A stretch of DNA of 64,000 bases from DASWUZ01 sp036401375 (GCA_036401375.1 DASWVB010000033.1:43580-107579); one strand, 5' to 3'. Shown: positions 42,294 to 52,152, counted from the first letter of the stretch. Made by a program: numbers and translations. Notes: a model not told the origin generated them from the letters alone.

Positions 42294-44816
42294 TTATTCG
42301 GAGCGCAGTGCATGCATGGGCTCGACGCGCGAGGCGCGCCAGGCGGGGAGCCATCCTGCGAGCAGGGCGACCGCAAAGAGCAGCGCGGTCGCGCCGCCGA
42401 GGGTGACTGGATCGCAGGGCTTCAGTTCAAACAACATCGATCTTAAAAAGCGGGTGAGCGCGAGCGCCGCAGCGAGTCCCGCGGCGACGCCGATGACGGC
42501 CATCCACGTGGCCTCGCGCAACACCATCATCAGCACTTGTCGCGATTGCGCGCCTAGCGCTAGGCGGATGCTGATCTCATTGGTGCGCTGGGCTACGCGG
42601 TAGGCCATCACGCCGTAGACTCCGATGCAGGCGAGCGCGAGGGCCAGGACGCCGAAGCCGGATGTCAGCGACGCGAAGATGCGCTCCTGCTGCATGGTGG
42701 CGCTGATCTGTTGCGTCTGCGTTCGTACATCCATGAGCGGCAGGTCCGGGTCTACAGACGCTACCGCACCTGTCGCGGCAACCAGTACGCTGCCAGTGTC
42801 ACCCTGAGTGTGAAGTTCAAAGGTCATGCCATTCGCTTCCGCCGGGGACTGCAGGTAATCCAGATAAAACGTCGGAGGAACGTCGGAACGCAGATCGGCA
42901 TACTTTGTATCCCCGCAGATGCCGACGATCTGATACCAGACATTGTGGTTCTTGAAAGTCTTGCCTACAGGGTTCCCTTCGGGGAAAGAGCGCCTCGCAA
43001 GAGCCTGGTTGATGATCCCGACCCTGGTGGAAGTCTCCGTGTCCTGCTCGTTAAAGCTGCGTCCACTGAGGATCGGAATACCTAACGTAGAGAAAAACTT
43101 CTCGCTCACCCGATTCGAGTAGGCGGAGGACTCAGCCCCCCTGCTCCATGCCTTTCCCTGAGGCACGAAATCTTCCTCCGACATGCCGTTGGAGAGCAGC
43201 GGTTCGTTGGAAAGTGCTATCGAAGTGGTGCCCGGCAGACCGACGAGTGCTTCCTCTATCTGTCGTAGTTCGTGGAGCCGCTTTGCGGGCGGATAATGCG
43301 ACCTCGGCGGCTCGATCGAGAAGAGCAGAACATTCTCTGGGCGGAAACCTAGCGGCGTGTCGGAAAGGTTTCTGAAGGTGCGCAGGAACAAGCCAGCGCC
43401 CACCACCAGCAGCAGAGAGAGCGCAATCTGAAGGACGGTAAGTGACTTGCCGGCGAGGCCTTTGCGGCGTCGTGTCGCGCTGGTCGCGCTCTCTTTGATC
43501 GCGGTGCTGACGTCAGCCTGTCGCGAAGAGCGCCACGCGGGCGCGAGTCCAAATACAAGGCCGCTGATCAGCGTGATACCCGCGGTGAAGGCAAATATGG
43601 GCCAGTCGAAGCGGCTATAGAAGATGGCCGGCTGCCACGATGCCGTCAGCAGACGCGGAATGGAATTCCGCAGGGAGTAGCCCAGTATGGCTCCAGCCGC
43701 GCCGCCCAGCACCGACAACAGCAGGCTTTCGGTGAAGACCTGGCGCAAGATACGCGTTCGGCTGGCTCCGAGCGCGAGGCGCACGCTCATCTCACGCTGG
43801 CGACTGGCTGAGCGCGCGAGCAGCAGGTTCGCAAGGTTCGCGCAGGCCAGTAGCAACACCACTCCAACCAGCGCTAGCAGTACATGGATCGGCTGGGCAA
43901 ACTGCCTGCCGATCTCGGCTAGCCCTCGACTTCCGTTCGCGAGCAATAACTGCGCAGTATCCTCACCCTTGCCGATGGTCATGGTGGCGCGGGCAGCCTC
44001 ATCGAGTTGATCGGCAAGCACGGCTTGGGCCTGTCGCTCGGGTACGTCGGCCTTCATGCGCCCCATAACCTGCATCCACCAGAGATCGGGATCGGTGAGC
44101 AGCGAGTGGTCACCCTTCGGCACGATCACCGGCTGCATGCTGAACGGTATGAACAGATCGGGAGATATCTGCGCCTGCTTGGCGCCCGTGAAGCGCGGAG
44201 GATTGACTCCGACGATCGTTACCGGGGTGAAGTTCACCTCGATCACCTTCCCCAGTACAGCCGGTGAGCGGGCGAAGCGGCTGGCCCAATAGCCGTCGCT
44301 GATCACCGCTACAGCACCCGCACCGGGAGCGGCATCGTCCGACGGCTGAATAGCGCGCCCTAAGGCAGGGCGCACTCCGAGCTGGTCGTAGTAGTTGCCT
44401 GAGACCAGTTCGCCGGACGCGGTCTCAGCGCTGCCATCCACCTTCACTGTCAAACGGTCGTTGCCGCCCAGATCCTTGAAGGCGAAGAGGTCTTGAAGGC
44501 TGTGATTTTTGCGGCGCATCTGCTGGTACACGGGGTAGGAGATGGAGGTCGTCGTCATCTGCCCGGCGGCGTTCGGATAGAAGTCTCCCCACATGTCGTT
44601 GATCGCGGTTTTTGGGCCCTCAACGATGGTGAAGAGCCGCAGCTGGTCTGGATTCAGCACAGCCAGCTTGTCCAGCAGTAACTGCTTCGCTACCGCGAAA
44701 ATCACAGAATTCGCGCCGATGCCGAGCGCCAGCGTCAACACCGCGGTGATGGTGAATCCGGGCGAGTTGCGTAGCTGGCGCAGTGCGTAGCGAACATCCT
44801 GCAGCATCGATTGCAT
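42294..44816 (-). CDS. ADOP-type ABC permease, duplicated MacB/FtsX
   Basis: 840 residues from the ATG at 44814-44816, which has GAGG 9 nt upstream; a GTG at 44831 would add five residues. Same plan as its neighbour: N-terminal MLQDVRYALRQLRNSPGF, first MacB periplasmic domain (about 50-270), FtsX block with ACANLANLLLARSASRQREM, a second periplasmic domain, and a final FtsX block ending RTNEISIRLALGAQSR and RVEPMHALRSE. It follows the ATPase gene by 28 nt from stop to ATG. Sequence divergence between this and the downstream permease is high outside the N-terminus, so they may handle different substrates. Confidence 0.9.
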   Translation of the reverse strand: MQSMLQDVRYALRQLRNSPGFTITAVLTLALGIGANSVIFAVAKQLLLDKLAVLNPDQLRLFTIVEGPKTAINDMWGDFYPNAAGQMTTTSISYPVYQQMRRKNHSLQDLFAFKDLGGNDRLTVKVDGSAETASGELVSGNYYDQLGVRPALGRAIQPSDDAAPGAGAVAVISDGYWASRFARSPAVLGKVIEVNFTPVTIVGVNPPRFTGAKQAQISPDLFIPFSMQPVIVPKGDHSLLTDPDLWWMQVMGRMKADVPERQAQAVLADQLDEAARATMTIGKGEDTAQLLLANGSRGLAEIGRQFAQPIHVLLALVGVVLLLACANLANLLLARSASRQREMSVRLALGASRTRILRQVFTESLLLSVLGGAAGAILGYSLRNSIPRLLTASWQPAIFYSRFDWPIFAFTAGITLISGLVFGLAPAWRSSRQADVSTAIKESATSATRRRKGLAGKSLTVLQIALSLLLVVGAGLFLRTFRNLSDTPLGFRPENVLLFSIEPPRSHYPPAKRLHELRQIEEALVGLPGTTSIALSNEPLLSNGMSEEDFVPQGKAWSRGAESSAYSNRVSEKFFSTLGIPILSGRSFNEQDTETSTRVGIINQALARRSFPEGNPVGKTFKNHNVWYQIVGICGDTKYADLRSDVPPTFYLDYLQSPAEANGMTFELHTQGDTGSVLVAATGAVASVDPDLPLMDVRTQTQQISATMQQERIFASLTSGFGVLALALACIGVYGVMAYRVAQRTNEISIRLALGAQSRQVLMMVLREATWMAVIGVAAGLAAALALTRFLRSMLFELKPCDPVTLGGATALLFAVALLAGWLPAWRASRVEPMHALRSE
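44712..44804. repeat. Direct repeat copy in ADOP permease genes (copy B)
   Basis: Second copy of the 92-bp repeat at 42155-42249, in the same position of the 42294-44816 permease. A more diverged third version lies at the start of the 47250-49667 permease (about 49573-49664). Confidence 0.6.
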
Positions 44817-44844
44817 GGCTTCTATCCTCACGAGTGCGGGCCGG

Positions 44845-45585
<741 letters not shown>

Positions 45586-45599
45586 TTGCGTCGCAGAGA

Positions 45600-46880
45600 T
45601 CAGTTAAGCCGTACGCGATCGAACTTGTCCCATCGAGCCATGTCAGAGAGGATGACGGTGTCGCCCTCGTGAAGTCCCTCCATCACCTGGATCGAGTTAA
45701 CCGATGCGCGACCCACCTTGACGGGGACGCGGATGGCCCCCTTGCCGTCGGGGTCGAGCCGGTACAGCATGATGGTGGAGTTCTCGTCTCCGATGGCGGG
45801 CCGGCCTACGAAGAGCACATCGCTCAGCCGGTCGAGGTCGATGGTTCCATCGACGCTCAGGTCGGGCCTCGCGCCAAGCGGGAGCGCACCGGCCAGCTCA
45901 ACGTCCACCGTCACCGTACCGTTCTGCACGCCCGGGTCGATGCGCTGCACCCTTCCGCTGATCACACCGTTGTGCGTATCGATCGAGGCCGGCTGGCCGA
46001 GCTGGATGTCGCGAGCCTGGGTCTCGGCGATCTTCAATGACGCCTTGAGCTGGTCGGGCTGCACGATCTTGGCCAGGGTCGTGCCGGCGACCACATGCGT
46101 GCCGACCTGCAGCGGATGGCCATCAGATATCTGCGGCAGATCGACCAGCACCCCTGCTATGCCAGCGCGCACGGTCAGCGCGGCAAGGTCTCTCTGCTTC
46201 AACTCGGCCTGTGCGCGTGCCTGCTCGACCTTGGCCTGCTGGACGGCCAGCTCCGAGGCGAGCGCCTGCTCGTTGATGGTGAGCTTCTGGCCCTCAAGGC
46301 CGCTACGGGTGGTGAGCGAATCGGCCTTGCCCTTGGAGTCGGAGTAGGCGAGCCCGCTGATCACTCCAAGATCGTAGAGCGCCTTGTCGGTCTTAGCCTG
46401 CAGCTGGGCCTGGCTGTACTGCGCATTCATGTCTGCCGCCGCACCCTTCTCCGTCATGATGTCGCTCTGCAGCTTGACCTGCGTGTTGCGATAGTCGGCC
46501 TGCGCGGACTTCAACTGCAGGACCGCGTCCTGTGCCTCCTGGGTAACGAGAGGGCTGGCCAGCTCCATGATGACGGTGTCCGGCTGCACCATCGCGCCCG
46601 GAAGCACCAGGATGCGGACCACGGTCCCGTCGGTCTCGGACGGAATCAGGCGCAGGCGATCCTCACGTGGCACGAGGGTGCCGATACCGCGCACCTGGCG
46701 CAACATCGGGCCGCGCTTTACGGTGTCAGTCCACATGGTGCTGCGCTCGACCTCAGGCGCTGCGGGCTTGAGCCGCCGCAGCATGACCACTGCGGCCACT
46801 GCGACGAGGGCAAGCACGACCCCGGCGACCACCTGCCGCCGTCTCTTCTTTCGCTTGATATCCGGGCGCTCGATGTCCAT
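45600..46880 (-). CDS. HlyD/MacA-type periplasmic adaptor
   Basis: 426 residues from the ATG at 46878-46880; the open frame upstream (to 47093) looks non-coding and an ATG at 46896-46898 is another option. The Lys/Arg-rich KRKKRRRQ precedes one membrane span (VVAGVVLALVAVAAVVML). Then a barrel-sandwich half (GTVVRILVLPGAMV), a long coiled-coil hairpin (QEAQDAVLQLKSAQADYR ... KVEQARAQAELKQRDLAALTV), the other lipoyl half (AGIAGVLVDLPQI) and a beta-barrel. It links the inner-membrane permeases and the TolC-like channel. Charged, regular hairpin heptads are typical of MacA-like adaptors. Confidence 0.9.
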   Translation of the reverse strand: MDIERPDIKRKKRRRQVVAGVVLALVAVAAVVMLRRLKPAAPEVERSTMWTDTVKRGPMLRQVRGIGTLVPREDRLRLIPSETDGTVVRILVLPGAMVQPDTVIMELASPLVTQEAQDAVLQLKSAQADYRNTQVKLQSDIMTEKGAAADMNAQYSQAQLQAKTDKALYDLGVISGLAYSDSKGKADSLTTRSGLEGQKLTINEQALASELAVQQAKVEQARAQAELKQRDLAALTVRAGIAGVLVDLPQISDGHPLQVGTHVVAGTTLAKIVQPDQLKASLKIAETQARDIQLGQPASIDTHNGVISGRVQRIDPGVQNGTVTVDVELAGALPLGARPDLSVDGTIDLDRLSDVLFVGRPAIGDENSTIMLYRLDPDGKGAIRVPVKVGRASVNSIQVMEGLHEGDTVILSDMARWDKFDRVRLN

Positions 46881-47249
46881 CGGAGACCTATATTGCATGC
46901 ATACGGCCAATAACGGGAGCTTGTTGCGGGTAGCCAAATCAATGACATAGCAGGTGTGGGGCTGGTACGGTCCGGACCGGCTGTTCGTCGCCCGGCATTC
47001 AGTGTCCATTAGTGAACAACGAGTCTGAATCGGGCCTGGTATGCGGCTTGTGAAGAGGCTTTGTGCTCCGCGAGCTGGATGAAACCGAAGCACTGCCCGA
47101 AAGATCTGCCCGTGAGTCGAGCAGCGGGCGGATGGATCCGCTCAGCAACGCTGCAGTAGCGTCTCTGGCGCCCGTGCGGCAGTCGACACCTTTGTCTCCC
47201 CGGAAATGCGTTTTCCGCCCACGCCCCGGCACTAGGTCCGCCGCCGCGC
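46881..47249. other. 369-nt gap inside the efflux operon
   Basis: The largest gap in the operon, between the first ADOP permease and the adaptor. I see no gene in it. It could hold a second promoter for the downstream seven genes or the tail of a longer adaptor leader. No terminator-like hairpin with a T-tract is present, so read-through is plausible. Confidence 0.45.
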
Positions 47250-49667
47250 TTACTCCTCGCGCAGCAGGATCATCGGATTTACGGACAAGGCGCGGTGTGC
47301 CGGGATCCACGTTGCGATGAGCCCCAGCAGTGCCATCGCCACGACGACGCCACCGAGCACCAGCGGGTCTCTCGGAGTGGCCTGGTAGACGATCGACGCC
47401 AGTACGCGACTGGAGAGAATGCCGAGAAGCAGTCCGGCGACCGAGCCAAGGGCCAGCAATTTGATGGTTCGACCCAGCACGGCCCGCAATACCTCGGTGC
47501 GGCGAGCGCCGAGCGCTACGCGAATCCCCAGCTCCCGCAAGCGCTTGCTTACCGAGTACGCCGCCATGCCAAAGATGCCCGTGATCGAGAGCATCGCGCC
47601 CATCACGCCCATCACTCCGAGCGACATCGTCGCAACCCGTGCGGGAAAGAGCACCACGGAGAGGAGGGCGTTCCACGTCTGGATATCGAGAGGCAGCCCG
47701 CCATCGAGCGCGCGCAGCTTGCTCCTCATGGCCTCCGCCAGTTGCTGCGGATCGCGACGCGAGCGCACCACCAGGTAAGCAGAACTCATCGGCGATTGCA
47801 GGAACGGAACGAACGTCGCCGGCTGCTGGTCCTCGGTGAGCACCTGATATTTGCCATCTTCAACGACGCCGACGATCTGAATGCGGGCTCCATCCTCCTG
47901 CCTGTAATACCTTCCCACAGCATTCGTCACCGACCCGAACATCCTGGCTGCGAAGTCTCTGTTCACCACCGCTACGGCCGGAGCGTCTTTGTCATCGTGC
48001 CAGTTGAAGCTCCTGCCGGCCAGCAAGTTGGTGCCGGCCGCTTCGAGATATCCCGGCGATATGTCATAGAGGTAAGGCGCTGCGGCGACATTGGAAGGCT
48101 TCAGATCAGTAGTTTCATCCTTGTAGATATTCGTCGTTTTACCGGCGGTATACACCAGAGGGGGGTAGTTGTTCACCAGGCCGACGCTCTCGACGCCGGG
48201 AATGCTCTGCAGTGCGTCGATCATCTGCCTTTGCATCGCGGGCACTTTGTCGAGGCTGTAACCCGCCATGGTCAAATTGGCGCCGGCCAGCATGGTGTTT
48301 TGCGGTTCAAAGCCTAGATTGCTCTGGAGGGTACGCATCAGCCCACGCATGGCGACCATCGAAGCGGTAACGAGCACGGCGCAGATCGCAATCTGCAGGA
48401 CCAGCAAGACGTCCCGCGTGGTGACCCGGCGCCCCGGCTTGCCGCTCAATCCCGCTTTAACGATCTCGTATGGATTGGCGCGAAGCACCTGCCGTACCGG
48501 AACGATGCCGAAGAGGAATCCGCTCACCAGGGCCAGGGCCAGGGCTACCAGGTAGAGCTTCGCATCGGGAGAGACGGGGATGTGGATCGGGGCCCCCGGG
48601 AATGGCTGCCATGTGCTCAGCCGGCGCAACAACGCCAGGCTGCCCAGCAGTCCCGCCGCGCCGCCCAGCAGCGAGATCATGGCGGCCTCCGTTAAGAGCT
48701 GGCGCAAAATGCGGTGACGACTTGAGCCGAGTGCCAGCCGCAGCGCGATCTCGCGGGAGCGGTCTGCCGCGCGTGCGGCAAACAAGCTGCCCAGGTTAGC
48801 GCAGGCAGCCAGCAGGATCAGACCTGCCAGCAGCGTCAATCCGCCGACGAACGCCTCTGCCGGGCGGCGGAAGGAGGTGAGCCCCTGAAGCGACAGCGCA
48901 GAATCCTTGTGCCCGGCCTCTTTCGGGTAAGTTTTTTCGATGTAGTTCTTGACTGAGTTCATGTCGAGAACGGCCTGGGCCGGAGTCACGCCGGGCTTGA
49001 GATGTCCCAGCACCTCGAAGATTCCGTTGTCGTTGCCGCGAGCATTCAGGTCGAAGCTGGGTGACAGCTGCCCCTGGTTGACGATCGGCACGAAGAAGTC
49101 GACACCGGCAAAGAGCAGAGTGCCCTGGAACCCGGGCGGCGCCACACCGATGACGGTGAAGGGGTGTTGATCGACGCGCACGATCCGCCCCACGACGCCT
49201 CGATCGTCATGAAAGCGGGCGTGCCAGTAGGGGTAGCTGAGCACGAGGTAGGGCGCGCTGTTCGGTCCCCGTTCGTCGCGGGCATGAAAGAAGCGGCCGA
49301 GATAGGGGCGCAACCGGAGCACATCGAAGTAGTTCCCGCTGGTCGCAAATCCGGTGGCGGAGACGGGGTCGTTGCCCGTGTCGAATCCCGCAAAGATGAA
49401 GTTGAAGGCGGCCAGGTCTTCGAAGCTGTGGTTGCGATTGCGCAGATCGATGTAGCTCGCATAGCACTGCCATCCGGCCCCGTCCCCGTACTCGGAGCCG
49501 TAGAGGGTTTCCGCCTGCGGAACCTTGAGAGGGCGCAGGATCAGGCCGTCCAGGATGCCGAAGACGACGGCGTTCGCGCCGATCGCAAGCGCCAGAGTCA
49601 GCACGGCCGTGAAGGTGAACCCCGGCGACTTGCGCAGCATACGGAGCCCGAAGCGCACGTCCTGCAT
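47250..49667 (-). CDS. ADOP-type ABC permease, first gene of the operon
   Basis: 805 residues; the ATG at 49665-49667 lies 18 nt after GGAGG, a wide spacing, so a rare upstream start (ATC at 49677-49679, in frame) cannot be excluded. N-terminal MQDVRFGLRMLRKSPGF is followed by the first MacB-type periplasmic domain, an FtsX block (ACANLGSLFAARAADRSREI), a second periplasmic domain and the last FtsX block ending RLRELGIRVALGARRTEV and SVNPMILLREE. It is more diverged from the two downstream ADOP proteins than they are from each other. It has no ATPase directly next to it; the nearest is two genes away. Confidence 0.9.
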   Translation of the reverse strand: MQDVRFGLRMLRKSPGFTFTAVLTLALAIGANAVVFGILDGLILRPLKVPQAETLYGSEYGDGAGWQCYASYIDLRNRNHSFEDLAAFNFIFAGFDTGNDPVSATGFATSGNYFDVLRLRPYLGRFFHARDERGPNSAPYLVLSYPYWHARFHDDRGVVGRIVRVDQHPFTVIGVAPPGFQGTLLFAGVDFFVPIVNQGQLSPSFDLNARGNDNGIFEVLGHLKPGVTPAQAVLDMNSVKNYIEKTYPKEAGHKDSALSLQGLTSFRRPAEAFVGGLTLLAGLILLAACANLGSLFAARAADRSREIALRLALGSSRHRILRQLLTEAAMISLLGGAAGLLGSLALLRRLSTWQPFPGAPIHIPVSPDAKLYLVALALALVSGFLFGIVPVRQVLRANPYEIVKAGLSGKPGRRVTTRDVLLVLQIAICAVLVTASMVAMRGLMRTLQSNLGFEPQNTMLAGANLTMAGYSLDKVPAMQRQMIDALQSIPGVESVGLVNNYPPLVYTAGKTTNIYKDETTDLKPSNVAAAPYLYDISPGYLEAAGTNLLAGRSFNWHDDKDAPAVAVVNRDFAARMFGSVTNAVGRYYRQEDGARIQIVGVVEDGKYQVLTEDQQPATFVPFLQSPMSSAYLVVRSRRDPQQLAEAMRSKLRALDGGLPLDIQTWNALLSVVLFPARVATMSLGVMGVMGAMLSITGIFGMAAYSVSKRLRELGIRVALGARRTEVLRAVLGRTIKLLALGSVAGLLLGILSSRVLASIVYQATPRDPLVLGGVVVAMALLGLIATWIPAHRALSVNPMILLREE

Positions 49668-49718
49668 GAGGGTGTTGATAGTGGGCCTCCATCGAGCCAG
49701 GGAACGGACCTTTAAAGG

Positions 49719-49734
49719 TGCAAGTGCGTGGCCT
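49719..49734 (-). promoter_or_regulatory. Candidate sigma-54 promoter of the efflux operon
   Basis: On the minus strand AGGCCACGCACTTGCA. The invariant GG (-24) and GC (-12) elements are at the correct 12-nt distance. The -12 box TTGCA is perfect; the -24 box has GGC but departs from TGGCACG at four positions. Transcription would start near 49708, leaving about 40 nt before the ATG. The operon's own sigma-54-dependent regulator supports the call. Confidence 0.5.
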
Positions 49735-49788
49735 TAGTCTGAACCGGTGCTAAGTGGCTGTGCAATCTGTATATCCGCAGTGCCAGCG

Positions 49789-49853
49789 GGCGGGGCTCGG
49801 CCGCCGGTGTGTTCGCTTTCACTCGAAAGCGTCCACCGCCGGACAGCCCCGCC
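49789..49853. promoter_or_regulatory. Nested dyad, candidate upstream activator site
   Basis: GGCGGGGCT (49789-49797) pairs with AGCCCCGCC (49845-49853). Inside are CGGTG/CACCG, and CGCTTTC-ACTC-GAAAGCG (49814-49831, perfect 7-bp arms). The central dyad is about 90 nt upstream of the -24 box, the usual distance for the binding site of a sigma-54 activator. It could also form an RNA structure if transcribed. The binding role is inference. Confidence 0.4.
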
Positions 49854-50179
49854 GGACACTTCGCCGGCACTCTCAAGAGCAAGAAGGGTCATCTACGTAC
49901 CAGGCTAGTCCGATTCGTCAGCCGTGCGGTGGGTATATTTGGGGGAGTTGCAGCACACGGTTGAGCAAATAGATCGGGCGGCGGGCTCGAAACGTAGCTT
50001 AAACCGAGTGCTTCTGAGGGCTGGTACCGCGGGCGGTCTGGCTGAGCTGGCGCGAACCGCGATCGCTCACCGCATCAAGGCGGGCCGTTGTGAGAGCAGA
50101 TAAGCCGAGCGCGGGGCCGGTGCGGCTCCCGCTCAGACGTGGTCTGGTGCAAGGGCGTGCCCTGGAAAGTCCTGTAGGT
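49854..50179. other. Non-coding stretch
   Basis: 326 nt between the candidate activator site and the stop of the hypothetical fragment gene. No supportable gene, terminator with a T-tract or RNA gene is visible. Likely divergent-side leader and decay of older sequence. Confidence 0.4.
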
Positions 50180-50587
50180 CTATCGAGCGGACTGGTTCGG
50201 CGCACCGTCCAGGGTCACCAGCTCGACCGACCGCAGAGCCGCCGGAATATTGCCCCCGAACCAGCGTTCGTCCTCCTGCTGGTTCCATGTCACCAGCGCT
50301 ATGATCGTTCCGCGTGGATATGGTTCGCCGAGGATGTGCGGGTATGATTCACAGCGACATCGTTGCCGTAGAGAGTCGAAGTAGTTCGATTGCGCTCGCC
50401 GCCGTCCTCCCCTGAAGGTTTTCTGGATGGTGTTGTCAGAGTCATACTGCTCCCCGATGAAACGCGCATTCAGTGCCCCTTCAGGCCCATAGAACGGGCA
50501 ATCACGTGATGGAGATTGCCCGCCTGGGATAGACGCTAGACGTGTTGAGGCTCGTCCGCCATTACGGATATCCACTAGACGGAGCAC
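50180..50587 (-). CDS. Hypothetical protein, probable C-terminal fragment
   Basis: 135 residues from the GTG at 50587. The C-terminal 100 residues look like a real conserved protein (ARFIGEQYDSDN, KTFRGGRRRAQSNYF, CRCESYPHILGEPYPRGTI and ALVTWNQQEDERWFGGNIP). The first 33 residues are low-quality: they span a perfect hairpin (GGGCAATC at 50497, GATTGCCC at 50514), start directly after the RNase H stop, and carry no signal peptide. The gene is probably truncated at its 5' end. I do not recognise the family. Confidence 0.45.
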   Translation of the reverse strand: MLRLVDIRNGGRASTRLASIPGGQSPSRDCPFYGPEGALNARFIGEQYDSDNTIQKTFRGGRRRAQSNYFDSLRQRCRCESYPHILGEPYPRGTIIALVTWNQQEDERWFGGNIPAALRSVELVTLDGAPNQSAR

Positions 50588-50624
50588 CCTCGGCCCGGCA
50601 GACTGCCGGTCTCCAAGGGGCAGC

Positions 50625-51263
50625 CTATTCGGGCGTGATGGTTACGAAGACTCCCTCGGGCAGGTGCGCTCCGTCGAGCAGGTGTACTGTGCCCCCTTGT
50701 ACGAAGCCGCGGATGCGGGCGGGCGTGCCCTGCGGCTTTGTGGCGGAGGTTGACACCGCCGATTGGGCTGCCGCGAGAGATGGGTTGCTGCGCCCCGTGC
50801 CCCGGTCCATGGCAAGGTTGGCCAGTTCGTCGGCCTTGGGGTTCTTCTCCCGCAGGACGTGGCGTATTTCGAAGCCCTCCAGCAGGGCCATGCGGTGACG
50901 GGCCTCTTCATGGAGCGGCTTGAGGTCGGGGCTGTTCACCCGGTAGAGCCCCTTGACCTGTTTGACCATCAGCTCGGAGTCGGAGATCACGCGGAGGCGG
51001 GGATGGCCCTCCTTGACTGCGAAGTTGAGGGCGGCGAGCAGTGCGGAGTACTCCGCGTAGTTGTTGGTGCGCCTGCCGAGGAACTCAGCAAGCTCAGCCA
51101 GGACGACCCCCGCATTGTCTTCGATGAGGACCCCGTAGCCGGATGGGCCCGGGTTTCCTCGGGAGCCTCCATCGCAGTGGGCCGTGATCCAGCCCTTTAC
51201 CGGAGGCGGATGGTCCTGGAAGAGATCATGATCGGCTCCTTTGCGTTCGCTTACCTTCACCAT
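50625..51263 (-). CDS. RNase HI-family protein with an added C-terminal tail
   Basis: 212 residues. The RNase H fold spans about 24-155: Asp in AHCDGGSRGNPGPSGYGV, Glu in NNYAEYSALLAAL, Asp in ISDSELMVKQVKGLY and the last Asp in NPKADELANLAMD, the complete D-E-D-D set. It resembles the short archaeal/Bacillus YpdQ type rather than E. coli RnhA. After a Ser/Ala/Thr linker (about 160-183), a 27-residue tail (GFVQGGTVHLLDGAHLPEG) has the beta-strand pattern of AF2212-type antitoxin-like domains. The fusion is unusual and its meaning is unknown. It would act on RNA in RNA-DNA hybrids. Confidence 0.85.
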   Translation of the reverse strand: MVKVSERKGADHDLFQDHPPPVKGWITAHCDGGSRGNPGPSGYGVLIEDNAGVVLAELAEFLGRRTNNYAEYSALLAALNFAVKEGHPRLRVISDSELMVKQVKGLYRVNSPDLKPLHEEARHRMALLEGFEIRHVLREKNPKADELANLAMDRGTGRSNPSLAAAQSAVSTSATKPQGTPARIRGFVQGGTVHLLDGAHLPEGVFVTITPE

Positions 51264-51396
51264 GTGCAGAGTGTAACGGAGTTGCTGGGGCTATCAGCCG
51301 AGTGGCGCGGTGAAGTGTCAGGAAGCTGCTTACCAAAGGGCTTCAAGGCGCGTCAAAAAGGCGCAAAGGTCTCTGCAGACTGCTGGAGAATTCCTG

Positions 51397-52089
51397 ATGG
51401 CCGCTGATTCACTTCTGATTCCTGCTCCCCATGGGGGCGCGCAACTGCAACGGGCGGGGTCCACGAGGGGGACGGTACAATCCTCTGGACGCATGGCGAT
51501 CGATCCACGGGCACGCGCGAGCGAGATGGACCTGATCCGGGAGGCCCAGCAGGGTTCTCGCCAGGCATTTGACTCGCTGGTAAGGCAGTATGACCAGGCC
51601 GTGCTTCGCCTGGCGCTGCACCTGACGGGGTCAGAGGCGGACGCGCAGGACATCCACCAGGAGGCCTTCCTGAAGGCTTACCGGTACCTGGGGAACTTCC
51701 GCTTCGAGTGCTCTTTCTACACCTGGATCTACCGCATCGTGACCAACCTGTGCCTCGACCATCTGCGCCGGCGCAAGTCGCGCCGGGAGGACCAGGCGGT
51801 GATGCTCGACTCCTCGGGCGAGGAGATGGACTTGCTCAGCAACATCTCCGACAACCGCGCCGGTGCCAATCCGGAGCGGGAATTGGAGCGCAAGTACCTC
51901 GGAGAGAAGATTCTGGCGGCTCTCGACCTGCTTACTCCGCGTGAGCGCATGGTCTTTGAGCTGAAACACTACCAGGGCCTGAAGCTGCGGACCATCGGCG
52001 AGATGCTGAACACGACCGAAGAGACGGCGAAGAACACTCTGTTTCGTGCGACCAAGAAGCTGCGGGCCAACCTTGCGACCGTTCGCTAG
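51397..52089 (+). CDS. ECF-type RNA polymerase sigma factor
   Basis: 230 residues from the ATG at 51397, with GGAG 8 nt upstream; the ATG at 51493 is an alternative, because the first 30 residues are Pro/Gly-rich and unconserved. Region 2: DSLVRQYDQAVLRLALHLTG, DAQDIHQEAFLKAYRYLGNF and CSFYTWIYRIVTNLCLDHLRR. Region 4: LTPRERMVFELKHYQGLKLR, IGEMLNTTEETAKNTLFRA. RpoE-like. The anti-sigma gene follows after 63 nt, and then a PDZ protein. Confidence 0.93.
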   Translation: MAADSLLIPAPHGGAQLQRAGSTRGTVQSSGRMAIDPRARASEMDLIREAQQGSRQAFDSLVRQYDQAVLRLALHLTGSEADAQDIHQEAFLKAYRYLGNFRFECSFYTWIYRIVTNLCLDHLRRRKSRREDQAVMLDSSGEEMDLLSNISDNRAGANPERELERKYLGEKILAALDLLTPRERMVFELKHYQGLKLRTIGEMLNTTEETAKNTLFRATKKLRANLATVR

Positions 52090-52152
52090 TCGCCAACGAT
52101 CGACGGGAGTGCGGTTGGCTGACGGTCCACTGAGTCACGTGAGGGAGCTGCA

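Noticed and set aside
46894..46909. A second sigma-54-like element (TGGCCGTATGCATGCA) just before the HlyD adaptor
   Set aside because: GG and GC are at the right spacing, but the start of transcription would fall about 3 nt before the ATG, leaving no leader or ribosome site; the -24 box is also poor.
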